Assembly: GCA_965206615.1 (NCBI GenBank)
Contig: CBDBKI010000005.1
Coordinates: forward strand, 620,001 to 684,000
DNA: 64,000 bases
DNA from: VXNE01 sp965206615
Lineage (GTDB): Bacteria; Pseudomonadota; Gammaproteobacteria; Pseudomonadales; Azotimanducaceae
Direction: 5' to 3'
In this document: positions 1 to 8,940 of the stretch, one piece after another
How the letters are laid out: the number at the start of each line of letters is the position of its first letter
How positions within the stretch are numbered: position 1 is the stretch's first letter
Notes under the pieces: model-generated
Told to the model about the DNA's origin: nothing
What the model saw: only the letters and a program-made list of their open reading frames with translations
Databases searched by the model: none
Translations under genes and position numbers: made by a program

Positions 1-96
1 TCCCGGTCCCGCCGACCCGGACCCCAGCGCCGCGGGCTGCAGCAGCCCCAGGCAGGCGGCCGCGGCCCAGCATGACAGTCGACCCCATCGCTTCAT
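1..96 (-). CDS. Small secreted protein, N-terminal part only
   Basis: Only the first 32 codons lie in the window; the gene runs off the left edge. It begins MKRWGRLSCW, followed by an Ala/Leu-rich hydrophobic stretch typical of a signal peptide, and then the segment GSGSAGPG. A GAGGAGGG ribosome-binding site lies about 7 nt upstream of the ATG. The GSAGPG segment after the signal peptide also occurs in the secreted protein at 1036-1407, so the two look like paralogues flanking the beta-barrel gene. I do not recognise the family. Confidence 0.6.
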   Translation of the reverse strand, partial: MKRWGRLSCWAAAACLGLLQPAALGSGSAGPG

Positions 97-109
97 GAGC
101 GAGCCCTCC

Positions 110-1030
110 TCAGAGCGTGTCGAAGAAGTAGCTGACGGTCGCTCCGGTAATCCCGCTCGCGGCGGTATTGCGGCCGTCTACCACCCGCCCGTGGAACAGG
201 TTCAAGCCGACATTGCCGAGGTTCCAGAAGAGCCGCAGGCCCACGCTCTGGGCGTCTTCCTCGAGCTCGGGGAAGCGCTGCGGCGAGAAGCCGGGCGCGC
301 CGATGTCGAGGCCGGATTCCGAGTTGACCTGCTGATAGTCAAGCCCGAGCGTGACGCTGTCGTTCAGGAGCCACAGTGCGGACACGTTCGCGTAGATTGC
401 GGACGGAATGTCGCTGTCCCGGTCGCGGTATCCGAGCTCCCCGCTCAGGCCGAACCGGTCACCGAGAAACTTCCCGACGATGAGGGAGACCTCGTAGCCG
501 CTGCCGCCGTCGCCCAGCGAGTTGATGTAGCCGGTGTCGTAGTCGCCGGCCAGGATGCCCCCGACGCGGACCGCCACGCTCGGGGCATCGCTGATCGCCT
601 CGTCGACCAGCCGCCAGGTCAACCCCACGGTCGTGTCCACCAGCCCGCTGTAGCTGTCTTCCGGGGCCGGTCCGGGGAAGATGACGACGAAGTCGCTCTT
701 CGCCCAGCCCATCTGGATATCGACGGCGAGGCTGTCGGTCATCGCGTAGTCCAGATTGACCCAGACCGTACCCTGCGACAGGTCTTCGCCGCCGGCCGGG
801 GTCGCGCGTTTCTGCTCCGCCCGATAGAACTCGTCGGCGGTCTGGTGCACGTAGGAGACGTTGACGAAGCCGGTGCCCGGCTCCGAGAGCCACGCCGAGC
901 CGTCGGCGAGCGCGGCGTGGGGTATCAGGCATGCCGCCCCGGCGAGCGCGAGCAGCGCGAGCGCGGGCCGCGCAAGCGCGGGGCCGGGGTTCTTGCCACG
1001 GGGCACCTTGTCCATGGTTTGTTCGTTCAT
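110..1030 (-). CDS. Outer-membrane beta-barrel protein (transporter-like)
   Basis: A 306-residue exported protein. After a charged N-terminus (MNEQTMDKV) comes a hydrophobic signal segment ending in AALADGSAW. The rest alternates short polar and aromatic segments, as in transmembrane beta strands, and it ends in YFFDTL. It resembles the broad 'transporter / phenol-degradation MetA-like' group of outer-membrane proteins. The ATG at 1030 is chosen because the 21 upstream residues lack signal character; the ATG at 1015 is an alternative. It lies between two small secreted paralogues on the same strand with short spacing, so the three may form an operon. The substrate is unknown. Confidence 0.65.
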   Translation of the reverse strand: MNEQTMDKVPRGKNPGPALARPALALLALAGAACLIPHAALADGSAWLSEPGTGFVNVSYVHQTADEFYRAEQKRATPAGGEDLSQGTVWVNLDYAMTDSLAVDIQMGWAKSDFVVIFPGPAPEDSYSGLVDTTVGLTWRLVDEAISDAPSVAVRVGGILAGDYDTGYINSLGDGGSGYEVSLIVGKFLGDRFGLSGELGYRDRDSDIPSAIYANVSALWLLNDSVTLGLDYQQVNSESGLDIGAPGFSPQRFPELEEDAQSVGLRLFWNLGNVGLNLFHGRVVDGRNTAASGITGATVSYFFDTL

Positions 1031-1035
1031 CGTCT

Positions 1036-1407
1036 TCACAGCCTGTAACGTTTGTCCAGGTACGCCAACACGAACTGCATTCTGGCGGCGCACTCGCTCG
1101 CACTCTGCACCTTCCCGGTACAGAGCACCTTGATGTTGTCGTCGTCCGGCGTGCCCGGTTTCTCGTCCTCGAAGGCGGCTTCCAGGCTCGTCTTCAGGGA
1201 CCGCGCGCGCGTCCGGTCGAGTTCCCGTTTCGGAATGGGGCAGGTCCTGCAGGCCAGCTGGCGAAACACGAGGGCCTTGCCCGTCGTGTACGCACCCCTC
1301 GCACTCAGCTTGCTGTTGCCGGGGCCCGCGGAGCCCGACGCGAACGCATCGGACTGCAGACCGAGAACGACACCCACAACTACTACGAGGCAGATGGACC
1401 GCTTCAT
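1036..1407 (-). CDS. Small secreted cysteine-containing protein
   Basis: A 123-residue protein with a clear signal peptide (MKRSICLVVVVGVVLG, cleavage near FASGSAG) and a strong AGGAGG ribosome-binding site. The mature part has a CRTC pair followed by Pro, so it is not a haem CXXCH motif, and two more cysteines near the end (VLCTG and SECAAR). These could form disulphides in the periplasm. It ends only a few bases before the beta-barrel gene and is its likely operon partner. The family is not recognised. A paralogue starts at the left edge of the window. Confidence 0.6.
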   Translation of the reverse strand: MKRSICLVVVVGVVLGLQSDAFASGSAGPGNSKLSARGAYTTGKALVFRQLACRTCPIPKRELDRTRARSLKTSLEAAFEDEKPGTPDDDNIKVLCTGKVQSASECAARMQFVLAYLDKRYRL

Positions 1408-1579
1408 GGTGTTCTCCTCCTGGCGGTTCGGGCCGAACGTTCCGGGGGCGTTACCCTGCTGCGCCCCTACCGAGTGCAACGCTCCGCGACAACACAAGGG
1501 AGGGAACCTGGCGCAAGGTACAGCCAATCCGCTTGCCGAGCGGCCCCAAGTCTACCTTGCGGACGGGCCGACGTCATGG

Positions 1580-1601
1580 CCGCGAACGAAGTTCGCGCGC
1601 T
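1580..1601. repeat. GCGAACGAAGTTCGC hairpin downstream of amt
   Basis: A short perfect inverted repeat (CGCGAACGAAGTTCGCG) sits directly after the amt stop codon. The same hairpin forms the second arm of the double-hairpin repeats near 5.1 kb. It could act as a 3' stabiliser or weak terminator; there is no T-run. Confidence 0.5.
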
Positions 1602-2865
1602 ACCTCGGCGAGAACTCCGGGTAGGCTTCGATGCCGGTTTCCGAGATGTCGGAGCCGATCTCCTCGTCCTCTTCGGAGATGCGAACTCGCATCGTGGCGT
1701 CGAGCAGGCCCCAGACGAAGAGGCTCGCGATGAACACCCACCCAAAGATGCTCACGACGCCCAGCAACTGGTCGCCGAGCGTAGCCCCGTCCTTGCTGAA
1801 CGCCACCGCGAGGACACCCCAGATACCGCAGGTGCCGTGCACGCTGATCGCGCCGACCGGGTCGTCGATCTTCAGGACATCGAGCGTCACGATCGAGGTG
1901 ACGACGAGCAGGCCGCCGATGCTGCCCACGAGCAGCGACCACGGCGCGGACCCGGCAAGAGGCTCGGCGGTGATGGAGACCAGACCGGCCAGAGCGCCGT
2001 TCAGGGCCATCGTCAGGTCCGCCTTGCCGAACCAGATCCGCGCCAGTATCAGCGCCGCGATCAGTCCGCCGCAGGCGGCGATGTTGGTGTTGACGAACAC
2101 CTGCGCGATAGCATTCGCTTCGTCGACATTGGAGAGCCTCAGCTGGGAGCCCCCGTTGAAGCCGAACCAGCCGAACCACAGGACGAACATGCCGAGGGTC
2201 GCCAGTGGCATGTTGCAGCCGGGCATGGCGTTGATGCGACCGCCTTCGCCGTACTTGCCGGCGCGCGGTCCGAGTACCAGAACGCCGGCCAGTGCGGCCG
2301 CGGCACCGCACAGGTGCACGACGCCGGAACCGGCGAAGTCCGAGTAGCCCGCTTCGGAAAGCCAGCCGCCGCCCCACGTCCACATGCCCTGCACGGGATA
2401 GATGATGGCGGTCATGACGACGGCGAAGCCGAGAAACGCCCACAGCTTCATGCGCTCCGCAACGGCGCCGGAGACGATCGACATGGATGTCGCCACGAAC
2501 ACGACCTGAAAGAAGTAGTCCGAGCGCAGCGAGTAGTAGGCCTCGCCACCGCTCGCGACGACGGCTTCCGCGGTGTTCTCGTCCTGCAGCAGGAACCCGA
2601 AGCTCGGCAGGATGCCGCCGGCCTCGGGCCCGCCGATGTACATGATGTGGTAACCGATGAGCAGGTACATGATGCAGGCGATCGCGTAGAGCGCGACGTT
2701 CTTGGTCAGGATCTCGGCCGCATTCTTGGACCGGACCATGCCGGACTCCAGCATCGAGAAGCCGCAGGCCATGAACATCACGAGGACCCCCATGACCAGC
2801 AGGTAGAAGGTGTCGATGGCGTAGTTGGTCTGAATCAGGTCTTCCACTTGGCTCTCCTTGAGCAT
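1600..2865 (-). CDS. amt: Ammonium transporter, Amt family
   Basis: A 421-residue polytopic inner-membrane protein that conducts ammonium/ammonia. It shows the expected N-terminal helix (TFYLLVMGVLVMFMACG, then FSMLESG), the family signature around SDFAGSGVVHL, and the conserved C-terminal stretch GTCGIWGVLAVAF. Length and spacing fit full-length Amt proteins. The ATG at 2865 is chosen because the 29 codons before it are non-membrane and low in conservation. No glnK/PII gene, the usual partner, is adjacent; the nearest upstream gene is 450 bp away and unrelated. Confidence 0.93.
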   Translation of the reverse strand: MLKESQVEDLIQTNYAIDTFYLLVMGVLVMFMACGFSMLESGMVRSKNAAEILTKNVALYAIACIMYLLIGYHIMYIGGPEAGGILPSFGFLLQDENTAEAVVASGGEAYYSLRSDYFFQVVFVATSMSIVSGAVAERMKLWAFLGFAVVMTAIIYPVQGMWTWGGGWLSEAGYSDFAGSGVVHLCGAAAALAGVLVLGPRAGKYGEGGRINAMPGCNMPLATLGMFVLWFGWFGFNGGSQLRLSNVDEANAIAQVFVNTNIAACGGLIAALILARIWFGKADLTMALNGALAGLVSITAEPLAGSAPWSLLVGSIGGLLVVTSIVTLDVLKIDDPVGAISVHGTCGIWGVLAVAFSKDGATLGDQLLGVVSIFGWVFIASLFVWGLLDATMRVRISEEDEEIGSDISETGIEAYPEFSPR

Positions 2866-3319
2866 CTCTTGCGAGGGCCTGCCCCCGTGCACTCCGGCCG
2901 GACTCGCCGCGCCGCACGTCGTCGCGCCTGGACGGCTCGATGGGTGCGGCAAACAGCTTCACCGTGGATTCCCATCCGGCTCCGGGTGTGATACTGCCCG
3001 GGCATTGTTACCGAATCCGGGGTGACTTCCCACCGGCAGCCTCGCCGGAGAGCCCGGCCCGGGATGCAGGTTCGCCGGGGCGTGGCACCCGCGTGGAGCC
3101 CGTGCGCCGCCACGAGACCGTGACCGGCAACCTGTTCGAGGTGAAACGCCAGATGCGCGCGGCCGGGGACGGCCGGGGGGTCCCTTCGCGCTGGAGTTGG
3201 ACGATTTGGCCAGGCTATTCGCTCGTCGCGGCGCCCACCGCCGGGTCTGCAGGACCGTGAGTCGTCCGCGCGTCCCGTCCATGACCACGGTATCCTGTAC
3301 AGGCAGTAGCCGGCGGACT
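2866..3319. other. Intergenic region upstream of amt
   Basis: About 450 bp between amt and the next gene on the same strand. I see no convincing coding sequence. It is G+C-rich with several short inverted repeats, but it has neither the B12-box nor the FMN core of a known riboswitch. It presumably carries the amt promoter. Confidence 0.4.
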
Positions 3320-4942
3320 TCAGTCGTACCGGAACTCGAATGTCGTCGCGAGCTGCTGGCGTCTGGCGCACATGTTGGCATCGGCGTCTTCGAAGACGAA
3401 CTCCCATCGTCTGACGGTCTGCCGGACTGTGTTGGCGAACCGTTCGAATTGTCGAGGACGGCTCGCGCTGGATTCGTCGGGATCGACGAAGACCTCGTTG
3501 TCCACGGTCGCCCCTAGTGCATCCACGGTATAGCGTACGTGTACCGACGCATCGCCGAAGTTGAATTGGCCGCCGGCCGGATAGGAGGCGGAAGCGTCGA
3601 ACTCGGGCGCCAGTTCGACATCGCACGGAAGCGCGTCCGCCGCCGGCGCGGCTGCTGCGTCGGAGTCCCCGCCGCGTCCGTCCGCCGCTTCGGTATCTGA
3701 CGTGGCTGCCAATGCGATGTCGCTATCGGAGCGCTCGTCCGGCCCGTTGGCGACGGTTGGAGGCGGTTGGCTCGGTCGCCGCACAGGGTCAGGCCCCTGT
3801 TGCTCCTCCTGCTGCTTCTGTTGCTCCTGCGCCAGCCGCTGGAGCCGCTCCCGCTCCACCTCCAACCGCGCCTCCCTCTCGCCTATCCGCTCTTCGAGTT
3901 CCTGCTGCGCTCGCTGCTGCTCCTCCTGCGTTACCTCCAGCAAGGCTTGCTCCTCTTTGACCTGGGCGAGCAAGCGTTCGGCTGCCTCGCGTTCCCGCGC
4001 GGCGATCTCGGCCTCCGTCAGCAGGAACATCCGCGGAACCACCGCGTAGGCGGAGTTCGCCCGCTGATCCTGAAAGGTGACTTGGCCGTTCAAGAAGAAC
4101 TCGCGCCAGAATTGTTTGTGCGCCTGTCTGACGCGTGGCTCCGTGGTCAGGTCCCGCCGCGGCACATAGAACACCTTTACGCGCTGGCCGGCGACGGCAG
4201 GCCATCTGCCGAAGGAGGGGTACCTGGCCTCGCGCATTGCGTCGAAGTCCTCGAAACTCCAGTCGGTCCAGCCGAGTTCCAGGTGCGAGTACCACTGCGC
4301 GTGCTGCAGCATGTCCGAGAAGACGTAAAGAGTGTGCGGCGTTGGACGGTCAGCGAACTCCAGTTCGGTCGCGTCCAGCGCCTCGATCAGGTACGCATTT
4401 GCGACGGGTTCCTCGCCGGACCGTCTGGCCAAGGCATCGATCCGGCGTCGCACGGCATCGCGGCGCGTGCAAAAGCTGCTTGCCGCTTCGCGCACAGCTG
4501 CGGGGAGTTGCGCCGGCAGATCGTCGCAGTCGCGCACGATGTTGCGTTGGTCCTTCGCCGTGGGTATCGACAGGTCGGCGTTGTCGTAGGGCTTGCACAC
4601 CCGCGCCAGGGCCTGACGGGGGGCGTCGGCGTCCGTCGTCAACACGAATACCCGCAGTTCGGTATTGGCGTCGAGCTCCAGGCTCAGGTCATGTAGCAGC
4701 GCGCCCGGCACTCCAAGATGTGCCTCGTCCAGGGGTTTTCGAAAGTCGAGCAGCAATGTCGCGCTGCCGGCGATCCTTTCCCCCTCTGATTGGCACAGGT
4801 CGGCGTCCAGCCGCCGGCTGCCGGCATCGTCCTGCTTGACGTACAGGAAGATCCCCGCGAAACCGCATATCAGAAACACCGCTAGCAGCAGAAATGTGAG
4901 CTTTGGCCGTCCTTGGGCCCGTTGTCGAGAGTCGGCGGGCAT
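3320..4942 (-). CDS. Membrane-anchored protein with coiled coil and TonB-like C-terminus
   Basis: A 540-residue protein. One N-terminal transmembrane helix (about residues 15-35, LLLAVFLICGFAGIFLYV) anchors a periplasmic part. Residues about 50-300 form a globular domain that includes LLLDFRKPLDEAH and an FSDMLQH stretch reminiscent of a vWA-like fold. Residues about 305-385 are a Glu/Gln/Arg-rich coiled coil, followed by a Pro/Asp-rich linker. The last ~100 residues (RYTVDALGATVDNEVFV, then RQTVRRWEFVF) resemble the C-terminal domain of TonB-type energy transducers. A truncated homologue lies at 8.4-8.9 kb. The function is unknown; a role in linking the envelope layers is an inference. Confidence 0.6.
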   Translation of the reverse strand: MPADSRQRAQGRPKLTFLLLAVFLICGFAGIFLYVKQDDAGSRRLDADLCQSEGERIAGSATLLLDFRKPLDEAHLGVPGALLHDLSLELDANTELRVFVLTTDADAPRQALARVCKPYDNADLSIPTAKDQRNIVRDCDDLPAQLPAAVREAASSFCTRRDAVRRRIDALARRSGEEPVANAYLIEALDATELEFADRPTPHTLYVFSDMLQHAQWYSHLELGWTDWSFEDFDAMREARYPSFGRWPAVAGQRVKVFYVPRRDLTTEPRVRQAHKQFWREFFLNGQVTFQDQRANSAYAVVPRMFLLTEAEIAAREREAAERLLAQVKEEQALLEVTQEEQQRAQQELEERIGEREARLEVERERLQRLAQEQQKQQEEQQGPDPVRRPSQPPPTVANGPDERSDSDIALAATSDTEAADGRGGDSDAAAAPAADALPCDVELAPEFDASASYPAGGQFNFGDASVHVRYTVDALGATVDNEVFVDPDESSASRPRQFERFANTVRQTVRRWEFVFEDADANMCARRQQLATTFEFRYD

Positions 4943-5076
4943 CGTCAATACCACCTGCATCTGCCCGGTTGCACGGAGCCCGCCGTTTGGGCATGCACAC
5001 GGACTAGCGGGAGCACCTGTCTCATTTGTCCTAAACCTAACGCGCGCCTGCGAAACGTGTCAATCTCGATGGAGTA

Positions 5077-5230
5077 CACACCGGCGTTTGGTCCCGCAGG
5101 AGTTTCGCGCCAGCGAAACTCCCGATGCGAACGAAGTTCGCGGGGTCCTCCGCACCGCTTGGACGACGCACCGGCGTTTGGTTCCACGGGAGTTTCGCGT
5201 CAGCGATATTCCCAACGCGAACAAAGTTCG
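5077..5230. repeat. Two tandem double-hairpin repeats (period 90 bp)
   Basis: Two copies, at 5077-5140 and 5167-5230, share CACCGGCGTTTGGT, then an inverted repeat built on GAGTTTCGC/GCGAAACTC, then a second inverted repeat GCGAACGAAGTTCGC. The second copy carries point changes in the stems. A related unit lies at 13.94 kb and a lone second arm at 1.58 kb, so this is a dispersed REP-like family. Confidence 0.7.
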
Positions 5231-5237
5231 CGCGTCA

Positions 5238-5615
5238 TCAGCGCGCCTGGCGGCGCTTGCGGATCTGGGGCTTCGGTCTCGGTGTCTCCGGGGCAACGGC
5301 CGGCGGCGCGTCGCCGAGGCGCTTCAACCGTGCCCGCGCCGCATGGGCGTATGGGCTGGTCGGGAAGCTGTCCACGAATGCCTCGAGCAATGCCGTGTCT
5401 TCCGAGTCCTTGACCTCGCGCCACATCTCGACGGCCGGGTCGGGGACTTCCGGAGCCGCGCCCGCGGCACCTTCCTCGGCCCCCGACACGAGTCGGAACG
5501 GTGTCAGCGCGAATGCCGCGATGACTGCCAACGCGTGGCGGCGGGATACCCGATGGGGCCTGCCGAGTGAGGGTGCAATCCGACTCCGATGTCCGGACTT
5601 GCTTGATGAATGCAT
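5238..5615 (-). CDS. Single-pass membrane protein with a short C-terminal helical motif
   Basis: A 125-residue protein. A basic N-terminus is followed by one hydrophobic segment (HALAVIAAFALTPFRLVSGA), then a conserved helical motif with WREVKDSEDTALLEAF, FPTSPYAHAA and RARLKRL. This last motif recurs next to caspase-like and TPR proteins as a short helical repeat. The start at 5615 is preceded by AGGGG. It lies between the pseudokinase-PEGA gene and the TonB-like gene on the same strand. Its role is unknown. Confidence 0.5.
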   Translation of the reverse strand: MHSSSKSGHRSRIAPSLGRPHRVSRRHALAVIAAFALTPFRLVSGAEEGAAGAAPEVPDPAVEMWREVKDSEDTALLEAFVDSFPTSPYAHAARARLKRLGDAPPAVAPETPRPKPQIRKRRQAR

Positions 5616-5745
5616 GGGGAACCCCTTCCTGCCGTTCCCCGCCGTGTTGGATACGGGCGGGTTGATCACTTGCCGATCCGGCGCCGGGTCGCCGGGAACG
5701 ATCGTCCGAAGATTAACCCCACGGACGCGGGGCGCGAAACCATCG

Positions 5746-7233
5746 TCACCGGGCAGGGTCGTTCCTCGGGACCAACGTGATCCGATATCGAGTGTCCCCG
5801 TCCACGTACACCGTGCGCCATTCCGGTACATAGCCGGCCCGCGTGACCAGCATGCGATAGGACCCCGCGGGCAGTCGCATCCCGGGGCTGTACGGGAGCG
5901 TGTGCTGCGCGAAGCGCACCTCGGCATCCGGCGGCATCAGTTCTAGTGTCAGCGAGTCCGGCGCCGCGAGCGGCTTGGCCGGCAGCGCAATATACGGTTG
6001 CGTCACGAGATCGGCGGTGGGGCTCACGGCCGCCGGCTGCGTTGCGGACGCCGGGGCATCCGGGTACTCGGCGGGCCCGCGCAGCACGCCCGTATCCACC
6101 CAGGTCAACACGCCGGCAACCGCTACGAGGCTTGCGGCCGGGGCCACCCAGCGTCCCTTGCGTCGTTCGGCGAGGGGCTGGTCACTCATGCGAGCGCCGC
6201 GCCGCCGTGCCGTGGGCGCAGCGGGTCGAACCGGGCCAGGCAGGCGCGCAGCGGGAGGCTGGAAACCGCGGGCCGAGGCGCGCCCCGCCGACGCAACCGT
6301 ACCTGGCCGACCGCGTGCGGAGGAGCGTGCGGTCAACTTGCGAGCGGGCGGCACGCTGATCAGCATCGTTCGCCAATCCGCGACGCTGGCAGGGCGGTCG
6401 ACCACCCGAACCGCGAGTGCCGACTCGATGGCGGCCAACGTCGCGGGTGTGCAGGACCCTGGCGCGGCGAGCTCCGCGCGCAGGTCTCCTTCCAGCAGGA
6501 CACGCCCCGGGGCGTCCCGCGGGGTGCTACCTGTCAGGCAGCGATACGCGGTAGCGCCCAGCGCGTAGACATCGGTCCACGGCCCGATCTCCGTGGCGTG
6601 CGAGTACTGTTCCAGCGCCGCGTAGCCCGGAGCGAGCCCACCGGCGAGCGGCGCCATGGCTCCTGAACCGTGCCGCGTGGGGGCCGGCGCCGGCCCGGTG
6701 GCGCGATGGCCCGCGAGCGCGGGAGAACCGTCCTCGCGAATGACGATGCCGTCCGGCCAGAGGCGACCATGCACCAGACCCGCCTCGTGCATGTCCTGCA
6801 GCGCGTCCAGTAAGGGGTGCAGGATGCTCAGCAGTTCCTTCTCCGACAGCGTGCCCCGGGACTCGACATGCTCGCCAAGGAGGGTCCCTCCGGAGGGGTC
6901 GGTCACCACGTAGCCCGTGCCGTTGGCGCGCAGGTGTGCGCGCACCCTGATCAGATTGGGATGATCGATCGGCGCCAGCGCGCCGGCCCGGGCCAGGAAG
7001 CCGCGCAGGCCGAGGTCGAAGGCCGTTGCGGACTCCGGCCGCACCTGGCCGCCCTGCTGGCGCGACGCGAGACCCTGCGGGAAGTACTCCCCGACGGTCA
7101 CGAGTTTGCCGACATCGCGGTCGAGCGCTGCGTACTCGATCCCCCCGGCGCCGACGGCCAGCACGTCGAAGATCTCGTACTGTCCGAGACGCTGCCCGAC
7201 CGCGAGGGCATGGCTTTTCGAAGCGCCTGTCAA
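5746..7233 (-). CDS. Pseudokinase with PEGA domain
   Basis: A 495-residue protein. Residues about 15-285 follow a Hanks-type Ser/Thr kinase fold: GQYEIFDVLAVGAGG at the glycine loop, DALQDMHEAGLVHG before the catalytic loop, and TDVYALGATAYRCLTG in the C-lobe. The catalytic loop reads HGRLWPDGIVI instead of HRDxKPxN, and the DFG position reads LAGH, so it probably cannot phosphorylate. After a basic linker comes one transmembrane helix (about 350-370). A periplasmic PEGA-type domain (ELMPPDAEVRF, then YSPGMRLPAGSYRM) ends the protein. A relative with the same order of domains plus SUMF lies at 52.5-54.7 kb. Confidence 0.75.
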   Translation of the reverse strand: MTGASKSHALAVGQRLGQYEIFDVLAVGAGGIEYAALDRDVGKLVTVGEYFPQGLASRQQGGQVRPESATAFDLGLRGFLARAGALAPIDHPNLIRVRAHLRANGTGYVVTDPSGGTLLGEHVESRGTLSEKELLSILHPLLDALQDMHEAGLVHGRLWPDGIVIREDGSPALAGHRATGPAPAPTRHGSGAMAPLAGGLAPGYAALEQYSHATEIGPWTDVYALGATAYRCLTGSTPRDAPGRVLLEGDLRAELAAPGSCTPATLAAIESALAVRVVDRPASVADWRTMLISVPPARKLTARSSARGRPGTVASAGRASARGFQPPAARLPGPVRPAAPTARRRGARMSDQPLAERRKGRWVAPAASLVAVAGVLTWVDTGVLRGPAEYPDAPASATQPAAVSPTADLVTQPYIALPAKPLAAPDSLTLELMPPDAEVRFAQHTLPYSPGMRLPAGSYRMLVTRAGYVPEWRTVYVDGDTRYRITLVPRNDPAR

Positions 7234-7272
7234 GAACCGTTGCTCCGTTCCGTCAGACCTACTCGAATATGC

Positions 7273-7893
7273 CTAAACATACCCGAAGCTGACTTCCTGC
7301 TTCGCAGAGGCCGGTTTCACCGGGACGATACGGCGAACGCCGCCGTCCCGGCCAGAGCAGGCCTCTCCACAGGCTTTGACCGTGGAACTCACGGCATGAC
7401 TTCTCAGATTCACAGCGGCGTTCACGTCCCGGTCGTGACCGCTCCCGCACGCGGTGCAGGTCCAGTGCCTGACCGACAGCGGCAGCCGCTCGCGCCGCTG
7501 CCCGCACGCCGAGCACATCTTGCTGCTCGGAAACCAGCGGCCCGCCACCACTACCAAGCCGCCCCGCATCGGCGCCTTGTACTCGACCTGGCGGCGGAAC
7601 TCCCGAAAGCCCGCGTCGCCGACGGCCCGCGCCAGGTGGCGATTCGCCATCTGCGGGGCGTTCTTCGTCACCTCGAGCATCCACGGGAACTTCTCGCGCT
7701 TGATGGCGTTCAACTGGCGCCGCAGGGCTTGCTGCGATGGTTTCAGCAGCGACTCGTCTTCGCGATGCTCCCGGTACTGGCGCTGCCACTCGGCGAGCGC
7801 CCAGTTGTAGGCGAAGCGCGCCGTGCCGGCGGCCCTTGCCAGGTAGGTCGCCTGTGCGTCATTCGGCGCGAGCGCGATCCTGTGCCCCCGCAT
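7273..7893 (-). pseudogene. IS200/IS605-family OrfB (TnpB-like), internally deleted
   Basis: About 206 residues, against roughly 370-400 for the family. The N-terminal region (FAYNWALAEWQ, then EVTKNAPQMA) is joined directly to the C-terminal region NRHLARAVGDAGF. That part continues with QVEYKAP, the zinc ribbon CSACGQ / CTACGS, and the last acidic motif HDRDVNAAVNL. The central ~170 residues, which hold the first two RuvC-type acidic residues, are missing, so it should be inactive. The start at the ATG before RGHRIALAPN fits family N-termini. No OrfA/TnpA copy is adjacent. A short upstream ORF extension is not homologous. Confidence 0.8.
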
Positions 7894-8068
7894 CACTGTT
7901 CCAACAGCCTCCACTGCGACCTCGTCAACCCTCGCAGCAGTAGAATTATCTACCTGTAGGTAGATATTTCGCCAACTGTTTGAGCCCTCTCCTGGCGCCC
8001 CGACACCAGCCTGATCGACCCACGAGCCCACGCGGTGTCGCGACGCTGGCCGGCAAATGGTAACTGAT

Positions 8069-8275
8069 GTAGGGGACGGGCTTGTCCCGTCCCGTCTTGA
8101 GGGCTTGCACAGGGTCAAGACGGGCGACCACAAGGGTCGCCCCTACACGTCCCGTCCCGAATTACCCGCCAAGGCCCCGCGCGGGCAATGTAGGGGACGC
8201 CCTTGTGGCGTCCCGTTTCGAAATCGCGCACGACCCGACACGGGCGACGACCAGCGCCGCCCCTTTTGTGGAAGT
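8069..8275. repeat. Two GTAGGGGACG-type hairpin repeats
   Basis: Copy one (8069-8147) runs from GTAGGGGACGGGCTTGTCCC to GGTCGCCCCTAC. Copy two (8190-8275) starts GTAGGGGACGCCCTTGTGGC. Both are imperfect palindromes of about 80 bp with internal stems. A third copy in the opposite orientation lies at 34.4 kb. They are non-coding and look like small non-autonomous elements. Confidence 0.65.
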
Positions 8276-8389
8276 CGCGCCAAGGGAACCAAGTGACCGC
8301 CGGTGCAGCTTCCATGAACGGACGGCGTGGCTGGGCCGGAGGCGGCGCGACGCAAGCGTCGCGTTCCGGTGCGTAGCGAGCTCGCGAGC

Positions 8390-8940
8390 GAGTGCTGGAC
8401 CGGCTATGGGGCGGATGGGACTTCGAGGCGTTCGCGGCACGGCGCGACGGGCGCGCGGTCCCGGCCGGTGCAAGCGCCGCGCCCGGACCCGACTGGTACA
8501 CCCGGATCTTCTACCTGCACCGCAAGGACGTCACTGAACGTCCGGAGGCCCAACAGGCCCACCGGCAGTTCTGGGAGCGGTATTTCGACGAGGGGCGCCT
8601 CGCCGACCCGCAGCTTGCCGGATCGCGTCTCCACTTCGAGGCGCAGGCGCCCGTGCTGGACTACGCAGCGGAGTCCCTGATGGCCGTGCCGACACAGGCG
8701 GAACTCGTCGCGCAGGAACGCGAGCGCGTACGGTACGAGCGCGCGGCCCTCGAACGGATGCGCGACGAACTGGAGAGCAGCCGGGCGGCCCTGGATGCCG
8801 GCCGCGAACGACTGGCCGCACAGCGGCAGCAGTGGCAGGCACGGGAGTCGGAACTCGCGCGCGGACGGGCTCGTCTGCAGGAACGGGAGACCGAACTCGT
8901 CTCCGAGCGGGAGCGCCTGCAGGCCTGGCGGTGGCCGCGG
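8390..8940 (+). pseudogene. Truncated paralogue of the TonB-like coiled-coil protein
   Basis: The stretch WDFEAFAARRDGR followed by RIFYLHRKDVTERP and QQAHRQFWERYFDEGRL matches the equivalent part of the protein at 3320-4942 (WSFEDFDAMREAR; VFYVPRRDL; QAHKQFWREFFLNGQV). A long coiled coil (QERERVRYERAALERMRDEL) follows, as in the full gene. The membrane anchor, the first ~200 residues and the TonB-like C-terminus are absent, and no start codon with a good ribosome-binding site is seen. It is best read as a gene remnant. Confidence 0.7.

Noticed and set aside
110..2991. Long plus-strand open frames opposite the barrel and amt genes
   Set aside because: They are antisense shadows in high-GC DNA, rich in Arg/Pro/Gly, without ribosome-binding sites or family features.
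2940..3130. Possible riboswitch upstream of amt
   Set aside because: A GGGAATCC/GGTG-like patch is present on the minus strand, but there is no B12 box, FMN core or other full consensus.
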